Source: Embleya sp049739465 (GTDB lineage: Bacteria > Actinomycetota > Actinomycetes > Streptomycetales > Streptomycetaceae). Taken from it: 64,000 bases of DNA. Within the stretch, counting starts at the first letter, position 1. Every line of letters starts with the position of its first letter. This document shows positions 16,703 to 25,196 of the stretch, in pieces. The stretch is from positions 186,001-250,000 of the forward strand of contig NZ_JBMHHY010000007.1 of the NCBI RefSeq assembly GCF_049739465.1, read 5' to 3'. The position numbers were made by a program, and so were the translations under genes. Below the pieces are notes generated by a model. The model saw only the letters and a program-made list of their open reading frames with translations, was not told the DNA's origin and searched no databases.

Positions 16703-17104
16703 CGGCTCTTCTCTGCCCCCCGCCGTGGCACGCGCGCAGCGGGCGCTCCACCCGCGAAACCGTCGCCCGGCGTGCCGAAACCGGCGACTGCGCCCATCGA
16801 CCATTGACCATTGACGACTCAACGTAATCGATCGGTCGCGCTAAAGCGTAGCGTCGTGGTCGATATCTCGCCACAAGTCCGCGGATCGCCCCACAGATCA
16901 CAGCACGACCCACGAACCACCGTCACCCGAACGGAAATCCGCAGCCGCCCTCGCGCCGGCGGGGGTCCCCCGACCGCACCGTCGCACGACCGTCCGCACG
17001 CACGAACGGGAGTCCGCGACCGCACCGACTCGCGGACTCCCGCCCGCACGCGGTCGATTCGGCCACGCGCGGGGTCGCGCCGGCTCAACGGGGGGCGCGC
17101 CGGC
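16703..17104. other. 402-bp gap: terminator of one operon and promoter region of the LuxR gene
   Basis: The part next to the regulator has a 7-bp direct repeat GACCATT GACCATT at 16799-16812 and a locally AT-rich stretch around 16815-16865, the likely promoter side. The far part holds the strong hairpin listed at 17007-17042. No gene is seen. Confidence 0.5.
17007..17042 (-). terminator. strong hairpin terminator after the dnaK operon
   Basis: A perfect 13-bp inverted repeat, CGGGAGTCCGCGA (17007-17019) and its complement TCGCGGACTCCCG (17030-17042), with a 10-nt loop, lies 62 bp past the DUF1876 stop. There is no T-run, as is usual in actinobacteria. It would end the dnaK-grpE-acyP-DUF1876 transcript before the LuxR promoter. 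Confidence 0.75.
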
Positions 17105-17371
17105 TCACACGAGGGTCCGCACGGGCCGCTGCGTCGTGGCCTCGATCTCGCCCGCCGCCTTGTCCAGGAGTTGTTGGGTCAGCCCGGTCAACGCCCGTGC
17201 CGCGGCGATCTCTTCGCCGACCTTCGGCTGATCGGGATCGTCCGGGTAGCGGCTGGCATGCGCGTGCGAACGCAGCTCCGTACCGTCCCGCAGCCGGAGC
17301 AGCGCGGCGGCCTCGGTCCGCTTGCCGTCCTCTTTGAACTCCATCTCGATGTGCCATCCCACGACCTGCAT
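17105..17371 (-). CDS. DUF1876 (dsRBD-fold) protein
   Basis: An 88-residue protein of the actinobacterial DUF1876 family, which has a dsRBD-like fold and unknown function. The family signature is complete: WHIEMEFKEDGKRTEAAALL, LRDGTELRSHAHASR, PDDPDQPKVGEEIAAARAL. ATG at 17371 is preferred over one ten codons upstream because GGAGG lies five bases before it. It is the last gene on the dnaK strand before a strong hairpin; a 161-bp gap separates it from the acylphosphatase gene. DUF1876 proteins are frequent in dormancy and stress regulons of actinobacteria, which fits the chaperone neighbours, but its role here is inferred. Confidence 0.85.
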   Translation of the reverse strand: MQVVGWHIEMEFKEDGKRTEAAALLRLRDGTELRSHAHASRYPDDPDQPKVGEEIAAARALTGLTQQLLDKAAGEIEATTQRPVRTLV

Positions 17372-17532
17372 AACCGCCGCCTCCAAGCCCCCCTTGTCCA
17401 CTCGGATTCACCTGTGCCCCTCCCACCAGCATCCGTCACGCCGCCGAAAATCGATAGTTCTCCCACCTCCCTTCCACCGGCCCTCCGCCGGCCCTCCGCC
17501 AGTCCTCCGCCGGCCCGGCACGGGCCCGTTGC

Positions 17533-17829
17533 TCAGCCCGGCCGCGGCATCGGCGTGGCCCGAATCTCGAACCCGCCGAGCCCCTGCGGGATTTCGTCCT
17601 CCTCGAACACGTACACCCGATCCACGATGGCTCGCGACGGTCCCTGTCGCGCCCACGCCACCAGCCGGTCCACCTCGGCCGGTTCGCCCTCGAACACCGC
17701 CTCGACCGTGCCGTCCGGCAGATTGCGCACCCAGCCCGCCACGCCGTGCAACATCGCCGTACTGCGACAGGTGTCCCGGAAGTACACGCCCTGCACGTCC
17801 CCGGCCACGATCACCCGCCTGCGGATCAT
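17533..17829 (-). CDS. acyP: acylphosphatase
   Basis: A 98-residue acylphosphatase that would hydrolyse carboxyl-phosphate bonds such as acetyl phosphate or 1,3-bisphosphoglycerate in the cytosol. The catalytic Arg18 is in DVQGVYFR and Asn36 in GWVRNLPDGTVEAVFEG. Length is normal. The ATG at 17829 overlaps the grpE stop by one base (TGATG); a GTG one codon earlier is also possible. Coupling to grpE is unusual. Confidence 0.9.
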   Translation of the reverse strand: MIRRRVIVAGDVQGVYFRDTCRSTAMLHGVAGWVRNLPDGTVEAVFEGEPAEVDRLVAWARQGPSRAIVDRVYVFEEDEIPQGLGGFEIRATPMPRPG

Positions 17830-18365
17830 CACTCGCCCGCCACCGCCGGCGGCGCCGGCGGCCCGGTCACCGTCACCCGGGCGGGCCGCAACAACCGCTC
17901 GCCCACCCGATAGCCCGGCTGATGCACCACCGAGCAGATCGGCGGATCGACATCGGCCCGAACGGACAGCGCCAACGCATCGTGCACATGCGGGTCGAAC
18001 ACGTCACCGATCGCGCCGAACGCCCGCAGCCCGAGCGCCGCCAGCGCGTCCTCCAAGCCGTCGACGACCCCCGCGACACCGGTCTTCAGGTCGCCCGCCG
18101 CCCGGGCCCGGTCGAAGCCGTCCAGTACCGGCAGCAGCGGGGTCAGCACATTGGCCAGCGCCGCCTCCCGCACCGCGAGCCGGTCCCGCCGCACCCGGTC
18201 GCGATAGCCGGCGTAGTCCGCGTGCAGCCGGCGCAGTTCGTCCGCGTGTTCGTTCGCCTGACCACGCAGCGTGGCGATCTCGGCCAGCAGCGTGGCCAGG
18301 ATCGGCGACTGCGGCTGCCCGGCCGGGACCGGCAACAGCCCGGGGCCGGGCGAGATCCGGTTCAT
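17829..18365 (-). CDS. grpE: GrpE nucleotide exchange factor
   Basis: A 178-residue GrpE homologue, exchange factor for DnaK. It has the N-terminal coiled coil (about 25-70: LLAEIATLRGQANEHADELRR), the four-helix dimer region with LPVLDGFDRA, and the C-terminal beta-wing (FDPHVHDALAL and the HQPGYRVGERLLRPARV signature). The N-terminus is shorter than in housekeeping GrpE. Its ATG overlaps the dnaK stop (ATGA). Confidence 0.92.
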   Translation of the reverse strand: MNRISPGPGLLPVPAGQPQSPILATLLAEIATLRGQANEHADELRRLHADYAGYRDRVRRDRLAVREAALANVLTPLLPVLDGFDRARAAGDLKTGVAGVVDGLEDALAALGLRAFGAIGDVFDPHVHDALALSVRADVDPPICSVVHQPGYRVGERLLRPARVTVTGPPAPPAVAGE

Positions 18366-20254
18366 GGGGTCCCACCTCCGCGCTTGTCCTCGTCGACGAT
18401 CTCGGCGTCGACGATGTCGTCCTCGGCGGCGGCACCCGCGCCTGCCGCGCCCCCGGCGGCGGCGCCACCCGCTCCGGCGCCGGCCGCACCCGCCGCGCCC
18501 GGCTGCGCGTTCGCGTACATCGCCGCGCCCAGCTTCTGGCTGGTCGTACTCACCCGCTCCGCCGCGTCGCGGATCGCGCCCAGGTCCTCACCCGCCAGCG
18601 CCGTCTTCAGCTCGGCCACCGACGTCTCCACCTCGGTGCGTACCTCCGGCGGTACCTTGTCGCCCTCGTCCTTGATGAACTTCTCGGTGCTGTACACCAG
18701 TTGCTCGGCCTGGTTGCGGGTCTCCGCGGCCTCGCGACGCTGGTGGTCCTCCTCCGCGTGCGCCTCCGCCTCGCGCATCATCCGGTCGATGTCGTCCTTC
18801 GGCAGGCCCGAGCCGCCGGTGATGGTCATCGACTGCTCCTTGCCCGTGCCCAGGTCCTTCGCGGACACGTGCACGATGCCGTTCGCGTCGATGTCGAACG
18901 TCACCTCGATCTGCGGCAGCCCGCGCGGGGCCGGCGGCAGCCCGGTCAGCTCGAACATGCCGAGCCGCTTGTTGTACGCGGCGATCTCCCGCTCACCCTG
19001 GAACACCTGGATCTGCACCGACGGCTGATTGTCGTCCGCGGTGGTGAAGATCTCCGAACGCTTCGTCGGAATGGTGGTGTTGCGCTCGATCAACTTCGTC
19101 ATGATGCCGCCCTTGGTCTCGATCCCCAGCGAGAGCGGCGTCACATCCAACAGCAGAACGTCCTTGACCTCACCCTTCAGCACACCCGCCTGCAGCGCCG
19201 CGCCGACCGCGACGACCTCGTCCGGGTTGACGCCCTTGTTCGGCTCCTTGCCGCCGGTCAACTCCCGGACCAACTCGGCGACCGCGGGCATCCGGGTCGA
19301 GCCGCCGACCAGGACCACCTGGTCCACTTCCGACAACGAGATCCCGGCATCCTTGATCGCCGCCTCGAACGGTCCGCGGCAGCGCTCGAGCAGATCCCGG
19401 GTCAGCTCCTGGAACTGCGCACGCGTGAGCTTCTCGTCCAGGTGCAGCGGGCCCTCGGCCGACGCGGTGATGTAGGGCAGATTGATCGAGGTCTCCGTCG
19501 CGCTCGACAATTCGACCTTGGCCTTCTCCGCCGCCTCGCGCAGCCGCTGGAGGGCCATCTTGTCCTTGGACAGATCGATCCCGTGCGCGTTTCGGAACTG
19601 CTTGACCAGGTGGTCCACCACCCGCTGGTCCCAGTCGTCGCCGCCCAGGTGGGTATCGCCGTGCGTCGCCTTGACCTCCACGACGCCCTCGCCGATCTCC
19701 AGGAGCGACACGTCGAACGTACCGCCGCCCAGGTCGAACACCAGGATCGTCTGGTCGCGCACCTTGTCCAGGCCGTACGCCAGCGCCGCCGCCGTCGGCT
19801 CGTTGACGATCCGCAGCACATGCAGCCCGGCGATCTCGCCGGCCTCCTTGGTCGCCTGCCGCTGCGCGTCGTCGAAATACGCCGGCACCGTGACCACGGC
19901 GTCGGTGACCTTCTCCCCCAAATACGCCTCGGCGTCGCGCTTGAGCTTTTGCAGCACCCGCGCCGAGATCTCCTGCGCGGTGTAGCGCTTGCCGTCGATG
20001 TCGCCCGTCTCGGGGAAATGCCACGAGTTGTCACCCATGTGTCGCTTCACCGACCGCGCGGTGCGCTCGACGTTGGTCACCGCCTGGCGTTTGGCCACTT
20101 CACCGACGAGCACCTCGCCGTTCTTCGCGAACGCGACCACCGACGGTGTCGTCCGCGCCCCTTCCGCGTTCGTGATGACGGTGGGTTCACCGGCTTCGAG
20201 AACCGCGACCACCGAATTCGTCGTACCGAGGTCGATACCAACCGGACGTGCCAT
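18362..20254 (-). CDS. dnaK: Hsp70 chaperone DnaK
   Basis: A 630-residue DnaK. The ATPase domain has GIDLGTTNS (phosphate 1), VPAYFDDAQRQATKEAG, DLGGGTFDVSLLEIG (phosphate 2) and VVLVGGSTRMPAV; the linker is VLLLDVTPLSLGIET; the substrate domain and lid follow. The tail is Gly/Ala-rich and ends with acidic EDDIVDAEIVDEDK. It is full length. The downstream genes are grpE, acylphosphatase and DUF1876; no dnaJ or hspR is present, so this is probably a second dnaK copy. No HAIR (CTTGAGT-N7-ACTCAAG) or CIRCE box is visible upstream. Confidence 0.96.
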   Translation of the reverse strand: MARPVGIDLGTTNSVVAVLEAGEPTVITNAEGARTTPSVVAFAKNGEVLVGEVAKRQAVTNVERTARSVKRHMGDNSWHFPETGDIDGKRYTAQEISARVLQKLKRDAEAYLGEKVTDAVVTVPAYFDDAQRQATKEAGEIAGLHVLRIVNEPTAAALAYGLDKVRDQTILVFDLGGGTFDVSLLEIGEGVVEVKATHGDTHLGGDDWDQRVVDHLVKQFRNAHGIDLSKDKMALQRLREAAEKAKVELSSATETSINLPYITASAEGPLHLDEKLTRAQFQELTRDLLERCRGPFEAAIKDAGISLSEVDQVVLVGGSTRMPAVAELVRELTGGKEPNKGVNPDEVVAVGAALQAGVLKGEVKDVLLLDVTPLSLGIETKGGIMTKLIERNTTIPTKRSEIFTTADDNQPSVQIQVFQGEREIAAYNKRLGMFELTGLPPAPRGLPQIEVTFDIDANGIVHVSAKDLGTGKEQSMTITGGSGLPKDDIDRMMREAEAHAEEDHQRREAAETRNQAEQLVYSTEKFIKDEGDKVPPEVRTEVETSVAELKTALAGEDLGAIRDAAERVSTTSQKLGAAMYANAQPGAAGAAGAGAGGAAAGGAAGAGAAAEDDIVDAEIVDEDKRGGGTP

Positions 20255-20695
20255 GACGGCGCTCCTCGAACGTCACACGCTCCGATGGCACACCCGCGCC
20301 GCCGCGACACCGAAGGCACCGCAACGACCCCCGACCCGCGAAACCGCCACCGAGCTCTCGTACCTTGCGGCCGTGCGGGTACTACCCCCGAAATATGACC
20401 CAAGATCCCCCCAACCAACCCACCCACCCCCAACAACCACCCCGAGCCCCGACCCCCCTACATCGGGTAACCGAACCTCCACGACCTGCGTATTGCACCG
20501 GGCCGGCGGTGGGGTGATTCGTGGGTGTGGCGGGTGGGATGGGTGTAGGTCGCAGATAGTTCATCGGGGAAGGCTTGGCAGGGGTGGGTGATAGGGGGTG
20601 TGCTGGTCGGGTCCGTGTTGGGATCGTGTTGCAACTGCCGTTGCCCTGGCGGTGCTTGGCCATCCGGGCGCGGCCTGGTCGAAGGGTTCGTGTTG
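20255..20695. other. 441-bp divergent promoter region between dnaK and a secreted-protein gene
   Basis: No gene is seen. The stretch at 20400-20470 is a C/A-rich low-complexity run (CCCCCAACC-type), and 20510-20620 is G/T-rich. Both promoters must lie here. A Shine-Dalgarno-like GAAGGG (20681-20686) belongs to the plus-strand gene. Confidence 0.5.
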
Positions 20696-21535
20696 ATGCG
20701 TCGACGTTCCGTACGCCGAGGTTTGAGCGCCGCGACGAGTGTGTTGTGCGGTGCCGTGCTTGCCGTTGCCCTGACCGCGTCGCCCGCGTTGGCGGCCACC
20801 GAGTGGAAACAGACGTCGAGTAAGACCTTTCTGTTCCTGGACGCGCTCCAGCGGTCCCAGGGCGTTGCCACCGATGGGCAGAACTGGTTCTTCTCCTGGC
20901 AGAACGGGCTCCAGCGGACCACGCTCGACGGGTCGAAGATCGTCGACCGGCCGTTCGCGATCCCGAAGCAGATCGCCGATCTCGGTGGCAACCACATCGG
21001 TGACATCGACTACTACAACGGGAAGATCTACGCCCCGATCGAGGACGGCAGTGCCTACCAGCACCCGTTCATCGCGCTGTTCGATGCCAAGACGCTGGAG
21101 TTCACCGGCACCGCGTACGCGCTTCCGCAGAATCTGCACACCCAGGGCGTGCCGTGGGTGGCCGTCGACCCGGCGCGCGGCTACGTCTACACCGCCGAGT
21201 GGAACAACACCACCGCGCTCAACGTGTTCAGCCTGGCCGACCTCTCGTTCGTCAAGCGGGTGCCGCTGAGCAGCACGGTCAGTCGGATCCAGGGCGCCAA
21301 GATCTACCAGGGCAAGCTGTACGCGGCGGCCGACAACGACGTGAAGTCGATCTACCGGATCGACCCGGACACCGGCACGCTCACCGATGTGCTCGACCGC
21401 AACCTGCCGTCCGGCACCGAGGCGGAGGGCCTGGCGTTCCTGCCGACGCCCGACGGCGCGGTGATGCACACGCTGGATGTGGCGCCGTCGCGGCTGTGGG
21501 TGAACTTCCGCAACTACCAGCCCACGACGGGCTGA
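20696..21535 (+). CDS. secreted beta-propeller-like protein of unknown function
   Basis: A 279-residue exported protein. A twin-Arg-flanked Sec-type signal peptide (RRRSVRRG, hydrophobic core, ALA/A cleavage near residue 35) precedes a beta-rich domain. Repeats such as DIDYYNGKIYAPIED, VAVDPARGYVYTAEWN, QGAKIYQGKLYAAADN and IYRIDPDTGTLTDV suggest a small beta-propeller that could bind a ligand. No catalytic motif is recognised. ATG at 20696 is used, with GAAGGG nine bases upstream; an in-frame GTG two codons earlier is possible. It is a single gene, transcribed away from dnaK. Confidence 0.8.
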   Translation: MRRRSVRRGLSAATSVLCGAVLAVALTASPALAATEWKQTSSKTFLFLDALQRSQGVATDGQNWFFSWQNGLQRTTLDGSKIVDRPFAIPKQIADLGGNHIGDIDYYNGKIYAPIEDGSAYQHPFIALFDAKTLEFTGTAYALPQNLHTQGVPWVAVDPARGYVYTAEWNNTTALNVFSLADLSFVKRVPLSSTVSRIQGAKIYQGKLYAAADNDVKSIYRIDPDTGTLTDVLDRNLPSGTEAEGLAFLPTPDGAVMHTLDVAPSRLWVNFRNYQPTTG

Positions 21536-21722
21536 CCGGTCGCACCGACGGGCCGCGCCGAAGGGCCGCGCCGGCGGCGGGTCACCGACCCGATCCGGCG
21601 ACGCGGCCCAACTTGGTGGTGGACGACGGCGGGCCTCGACATAATGCAGGGGCCAATCCCATGCATGACGGCGATCCGAGGTGGGGACGACTTCACGATC
21701 GCCGTAGGCGAGGAGCGACACC

Positions 21723-22550
21723 GTGGTCTTCCCCCTCCCCCGTACGCTCGCGGCACTGCGCATCGCCCGTGAGGCCGCCCAGACGATTCGCCGGGCCGGC
21801 CGGCCGCGGCGGATCCGGCTCAAGTCCTCCGCCGCGGACCTGGTCACCGCGACCGACCTGCGGGTGGAGAAACTGGTCCGGGCCTGGCTGAGCAACCACT
21901 ACCCGCAGGACGCGGTGGTCGGCGAAGAAGGTGGCGGGCTGGCCGAGTTGGACCTGCGGCGGCCCACCTGGTTCGTGGATCCGCTCGACGGCACCACCAA
22001 CTTCGCGCACGGACTCCCGCACTACGCCTGTGCGATCGCGTTCTGGGACGGCGAACAGCTCGCGCTCGGCGTGGTCGCGGACGCGACCCGGCGGCGCACC
22101 TACTGGGCGGAGGCCGGGCGCGGCGCGTACGAGGGCCGCAAGCGGTTGCGCGTGTCGGATACGCGTACGCTCGGGCGCAGCGTGCTCGCCACCGGCTTTC
22201 CGCCGTCCCGGGCCACCGATCCGGACAACAACCTGGCCGAGTTCCTTTCGGTGGTCAACGGCACCCGCGACGTGCGGCGGTTGGGCTGCGCCGGTATCGA
22301 TCTGTCCTGGGTGGCGGCGAGTCGGCTGGACGCCTACTGGGAGCAGCGGTGCGGCCCGTGGGACTGGGCGCCCGGCGCGATCCTGGTCCGCGAGGCGGGC
22401 GGGCGGGCCACCACGTTCGAGGGCGAGGACTGGAAGCCCGGCGACGGCGAGCTGATCGCTTCCAACGGCGCCATCCACGAGCACCTGCTCCGCTCCTTCG
22501 CCGGCGCGAGGGCGGACGCGGGCCTGCCGACGCGGCCCTTGGCGGCCTGA
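21723..22550 (+). CDS. inositol monophosphatase-family phosphatase
   Basis: A 275-residue Mg-dependent phosphatase of the IMPase/FBPase fold. Metal ligands are visible: GEEGGG (about residue 67), the DPLDGTTNFAHG signature (about 81-92) and GPWDWAPGAILVREAGG (about 211-227). The family acts on inositol phosphate, histidinol phosphate or similar; the substrate cannot be told from sequence. Start is GTG at 21723 with GAGGAG seven bases upstream. It is convergent with the inositol catabolic operon and separated from it by a repeat tract, so a functional link to inositol is only suggestive. Confidence 0.9.
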   Translation: MVFPLPRTLAALRIAREAAQTIRRAGRPRRIRLKSSAADLVTATDLRVEKLVRAWLSNHYPQDAVVGEEGGGLAELDLRRPTWFVDPLDGTTNFAHGLPHYACAIAFWDGEQLALGVVADATRRRTYWAEAGRGAYEGRKRLRVSDTRTLGRSVLATGFPPSRATDPDNNLAEFLSVVNGTRDVRRLGCAGIDLSWVAASRLDAYWEQRCGPWDWAPGAILVREAGGRATTFEGEDWKPGDGELIASNGAIHEHLLRSFAGARADAGLPTRPLAA

Positions 22551-23330
22551 CCCCGAGGGCCGCCAACGTCAGGCCCCCGAACCGCAAGGCCGCCGCCTCG
22601 ACCGCGCCCGACCGACGCCACGCCCGTCGACCACGCGCAACCCGCGGCCCGAGCCTGCCGCCCGTCGGCTCACCGCTCCGCACACGCCGCGCCCGGCGGC
22701 CTCGGTCCCCACCGCGTCCGGCCCGATCCCCGAGCCCACCGGACCCGCCACCCACGCCTGCGGCACCCCGGAGCACTCCCGGACGGCCCGATCGCCGGCC
22801 CACAACCCCGCCGACTCGGCCCCACCCCACCCACTCCACCCGGCCACCGCCAACCGGCTTCGAACCCGAACCGGCCCGCGCCGACGCCGCACCACCCGAC
22901 CCGACCCAGCCACGCCCTCGGCGCCCCAAAGCACTCACGACCCGCTCGCCGAGGCCGCCGCCAAGCCCACCACCGACGTGCCCGTCCGCCCGCAGCCCCG
23001 CCCACTCACCCCCGGCCCGCCCGCTCCGCCCGCACGACGTCCAGCCACCGGCGGGCCGCCGTCACCTCGGGCCGGGCCGATCGCTCCGGCACCACCCCAA
23101 CCACACCCGACCACCCACCCCAGCCACGGCCGACCCCACCGCCACCCACACGCCGGCCACACCCCCGGCCCGCCCGCTCCGCCCGCACGACGTCCAGCCA
23201 CCGGCGGGCCGCCGTCACCTCGGGCCGGGCCGATCGCTCCGGCACCACCCCCAACCACGCCCGACCACCCACCGCAACAACGGCCAACCCCACCGCCACC
23301 CACACGCCGGCCACGCCCCCGGCCCTCCGC
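22551..23330. repeat. 780-bp C-rich repeat tract with two decayed copies of the iolD 3' end
   Basis: No intact gene is seen between the convergent phosphatase and iolD genes. Two near-identical blocks at about 23018-23100 and 23171-23253 share CGACGTCCAGCC-type sequence with the end of iolD (about 23343-23400). The offset of the first two is 153 bp and of the last two 172 bp. Read on the minus strand they encode an ARPEV-AARR-LDVVRAER pattern like the IolD C-terminus. The proximal part, 22551-23000, is Pro/Arg-codon-like C-rich sequence without a plausible start. Confidence 0.75.
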
Positions 23331-25196
23331 TCACGCCCGGCCCGACCGCTCCGCCCGCACGACGTCCAGCCGGCGGCGGGCCTCCCGCACCTCGGGGCGC
23401 GCCGACACCTCCGGCACGCCCACCTCCCACCACGCGCCCGCGTCGGTCCAGCGGTCGGGGCGCGTGTGGACCACCACCACGGCCGGGCCACGGCAGGTCC
23501 GGGCCGTCGTGTACGCCTTCGCCAACTCCTCGACCGTCTCGGCGGTGAACACCTCCGCGCCGAGCGCAGCGGCATGTGCCGCGAAGTCGACCCGCCGATC
23601 CGCGACCCCGCCCGGTCCCCGGCAGTCCGCGATCATGTTGTTGAAGGGTGCCGCCCCCTGGCCCTCCTGGAGCCGCGCGATCACCGCGTAGCCCCCGTTG
23701 TCGCAGACCACCGCGACGAACCGGTGCCCGGCCAGCACGGCCGAGTACAGCTCGGAGTTGAGCATCAGGTAGGAGCCGTCGCCGAGCAGTGTGGTGACCA
23801 CCCCCGTCGGCCGGGCCATCGCCGCGCCCCACGCGCCCGCGATCTCGTAGCCCATGCAGGAGAATCCGTACTCGACGTCCATCGTCGACGCGCCCACCGC
23901 CCCCGACGCCCGCCACCCGCCGACCAGTTCGCCGGGCAGCCCGCCGGCCGCGCCCAGCACGTAGTCGTCGGCCCCGGAGAGCCGGTTGACCACCCCGACC
24001 ACCTGCGCGTAGGTCAGGTCGCCGGGCGCCGCGCGCAGCCCGTCGACCACGGCGTCCCAGGCCCGGCGCTCGATCTCGGCCCGCGCCGACCAGGCCGGGT
24101 CCGCCCGCCAATCGCCCAGCAGCGGGGCGAGTTCGCGCAGCGCCTCGCGCGCGTCGCCGGTCACCGGCAGCGCGCGCCGCTTGACCGCGTCGAACCGGGC
24201 CGCGTTGATCGACAACAACCGCGCGTCGGGGGCGAACACCGTCCATGACGCGGTACCGAAGTCCTGCAGGCGCGTACCCACGGCCAGGATCAGATCGGCG
24301 GCACCGGCCAGCGTGTTCGCCGACGCCGACCCGGTGATGCCCAACGGCCCGGCGTGCAGCGGATGTTCGTGCGGCAGCAGGGTACGTCCGGCGACCGTCT
24401 CGGCGAACGGGACACCGTGCGCCTCGGCCAACCGCAACACCTCGGCCGCCGCCACCGAATATCGCACCCCACCGCCGACCACCAACAACGGCCGCCGCGA
24501 CCCACGCAACAACTCCGCCGCATCGGCCAGTTCGCCCAGATCGGGCCGAGGTCGCCGGGCCCGATGCAGGCGCGGCGCGAACATCGCCACCGGGAAGTCG
24601 TACGCCTCGCCCTGCACGTCCTGCGGCAACGCCAGCGTGACCGGCCCGCACTCGGCCGGATCGGTGAGCACCCGGGCCACCTGGGGCAGGGTCCCGATCA
24701 GCTGCTCGGGCCGGGTGATCCGGTCCCAGTGGCGGCTGACCGCGCGAAACGCGTCGTTGGCCGTGGTACCCGGCTCGTGGAAGTGCTCGACCTGCTGCAA
24801 CACCGGATCGGGCGCCCGACTCGCGAACGTGTCCCCGACCACCAGGAGCAGTGGCAGCCGATTGGCATGCGCCACCCCCGCCGCGGTGACCATGTTCAGC
24901 GCGCCGGGTCCGATCGACGACGTCGCCACCATCACCTGGCGCCGCTCGGTGGCCCGCGCGTAGGCGACCGCGGCGAGCGCCATGCCCTGTTCGTTCTGGC
25001 CGCGCCACACCGGCAGTCGTGCGCGCACCTCGTGCAGCGCGTCGCCCAGGCCGAGCACGTTGCCGTGGCCGAAGATGGCGAACACCCCGGGGAACAGCCG
25101 GGCCCGGCGGCCGTCCACAAGTTCCGTCTCCTGGGCCACCAGCCAGCGGACCAGGGCCTGGGCCGTGGTCAGCCGCACGGTACGCGTGGTGCTCAT
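23331..25196 (-). CDS. iolD: 3D-(3,5/4)-trihydroxycyclohexane-1,2-dione hydrolase
   Basis: A 621-residue thiamine-diphosphate enzyme that opens the cyclohexane ring in myo-inositol catabolism. Features are the N-terminal Pyr domain (GVFAIFGHGNVLGLGDAL, the RGQNEQGMALAAVAYAR glutamate region), the central domain (GVRYSVAAAEVLRLAE) and the C-terminal ThDP domain (EYGFSCMGYEIAGAWGAAMA, LLGDGSYLMLNSEL, FVAVVCDNGGYAVI). ATG at 25196 has GGAGG six bases upstream. The start overlaps the iolB stop by 4 nt. Its 3' end is duplicated downstream as non-coding repeats. Confidence 0.94.
   Translation of the reverse strand: MSTTRTVRLTTAQALVRWLVAQETELVDGRRARLFPGVFAIFGHGNVLGLGDALHEVRARLPVWRGQNEQGMALAAVAYARATERRQVMVATSSIGPGALNMVTAAGVAHANRLPLLLVVGDTFASRAPDPVLQQVEHFHEPGTTANDAFRAVSRHWDRITRPEQLIGTLPQVARVLTDPAECGPVTLALPQDVQGEAYDFPVAMFAPRLHRARRPRPDLGELADAAELLRGSRRPLLVVGGGVRYSVAAAEVLRLAEAHGVPFAETVAGRTLLPHEHPLHAGPLGITGSASANTLAGAADLILAVGTRLQDFGTASWTVFAPDARLLSINAARFDAVKRRALPVTGDAREALRELAPLLGDWRADPAWSARAEIERRAWDAVVDGLRAAPGDLTYAQVVGVVNRLSGADDYVLGAAGGLPGELVGGWRASGAVGASTMDVEYGFSCMGYEIAGAWGAAMARPTGVVTTLLGDGSYLMLNSELYSAVLAGHRFVAVVCDNGGYAVIARLQEGQGAAPFNNMIADCRGPGGVADRRVDFAAHAAALGAEVFTAETVEELAKAYTTARTCRGPAVVVVHTRPDRWTDAGAWWEVGVPEVSARPEVREARRRLDVVRAERSGRA

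Noticed and set aside
16811..20398. A 1195-codon plus-strand open frame
   Set aside because: It is antisense to dnaK, grpE, acyP and DUF1876; no domain is visible.
20255..20695. HAIR or CIRCE heat-shock element upstream of dnaK
   Set aside because: No CTTGAGT-N7-ACTCAAG or TTAGCACTC-type repeat found by eye.
23006..23260. Repeat blocks considered as a CRISPR-like array
   Set aside because: Only two or three copies, unequal spacing, no conserved short repeat with unique spacers, and no cas genes.
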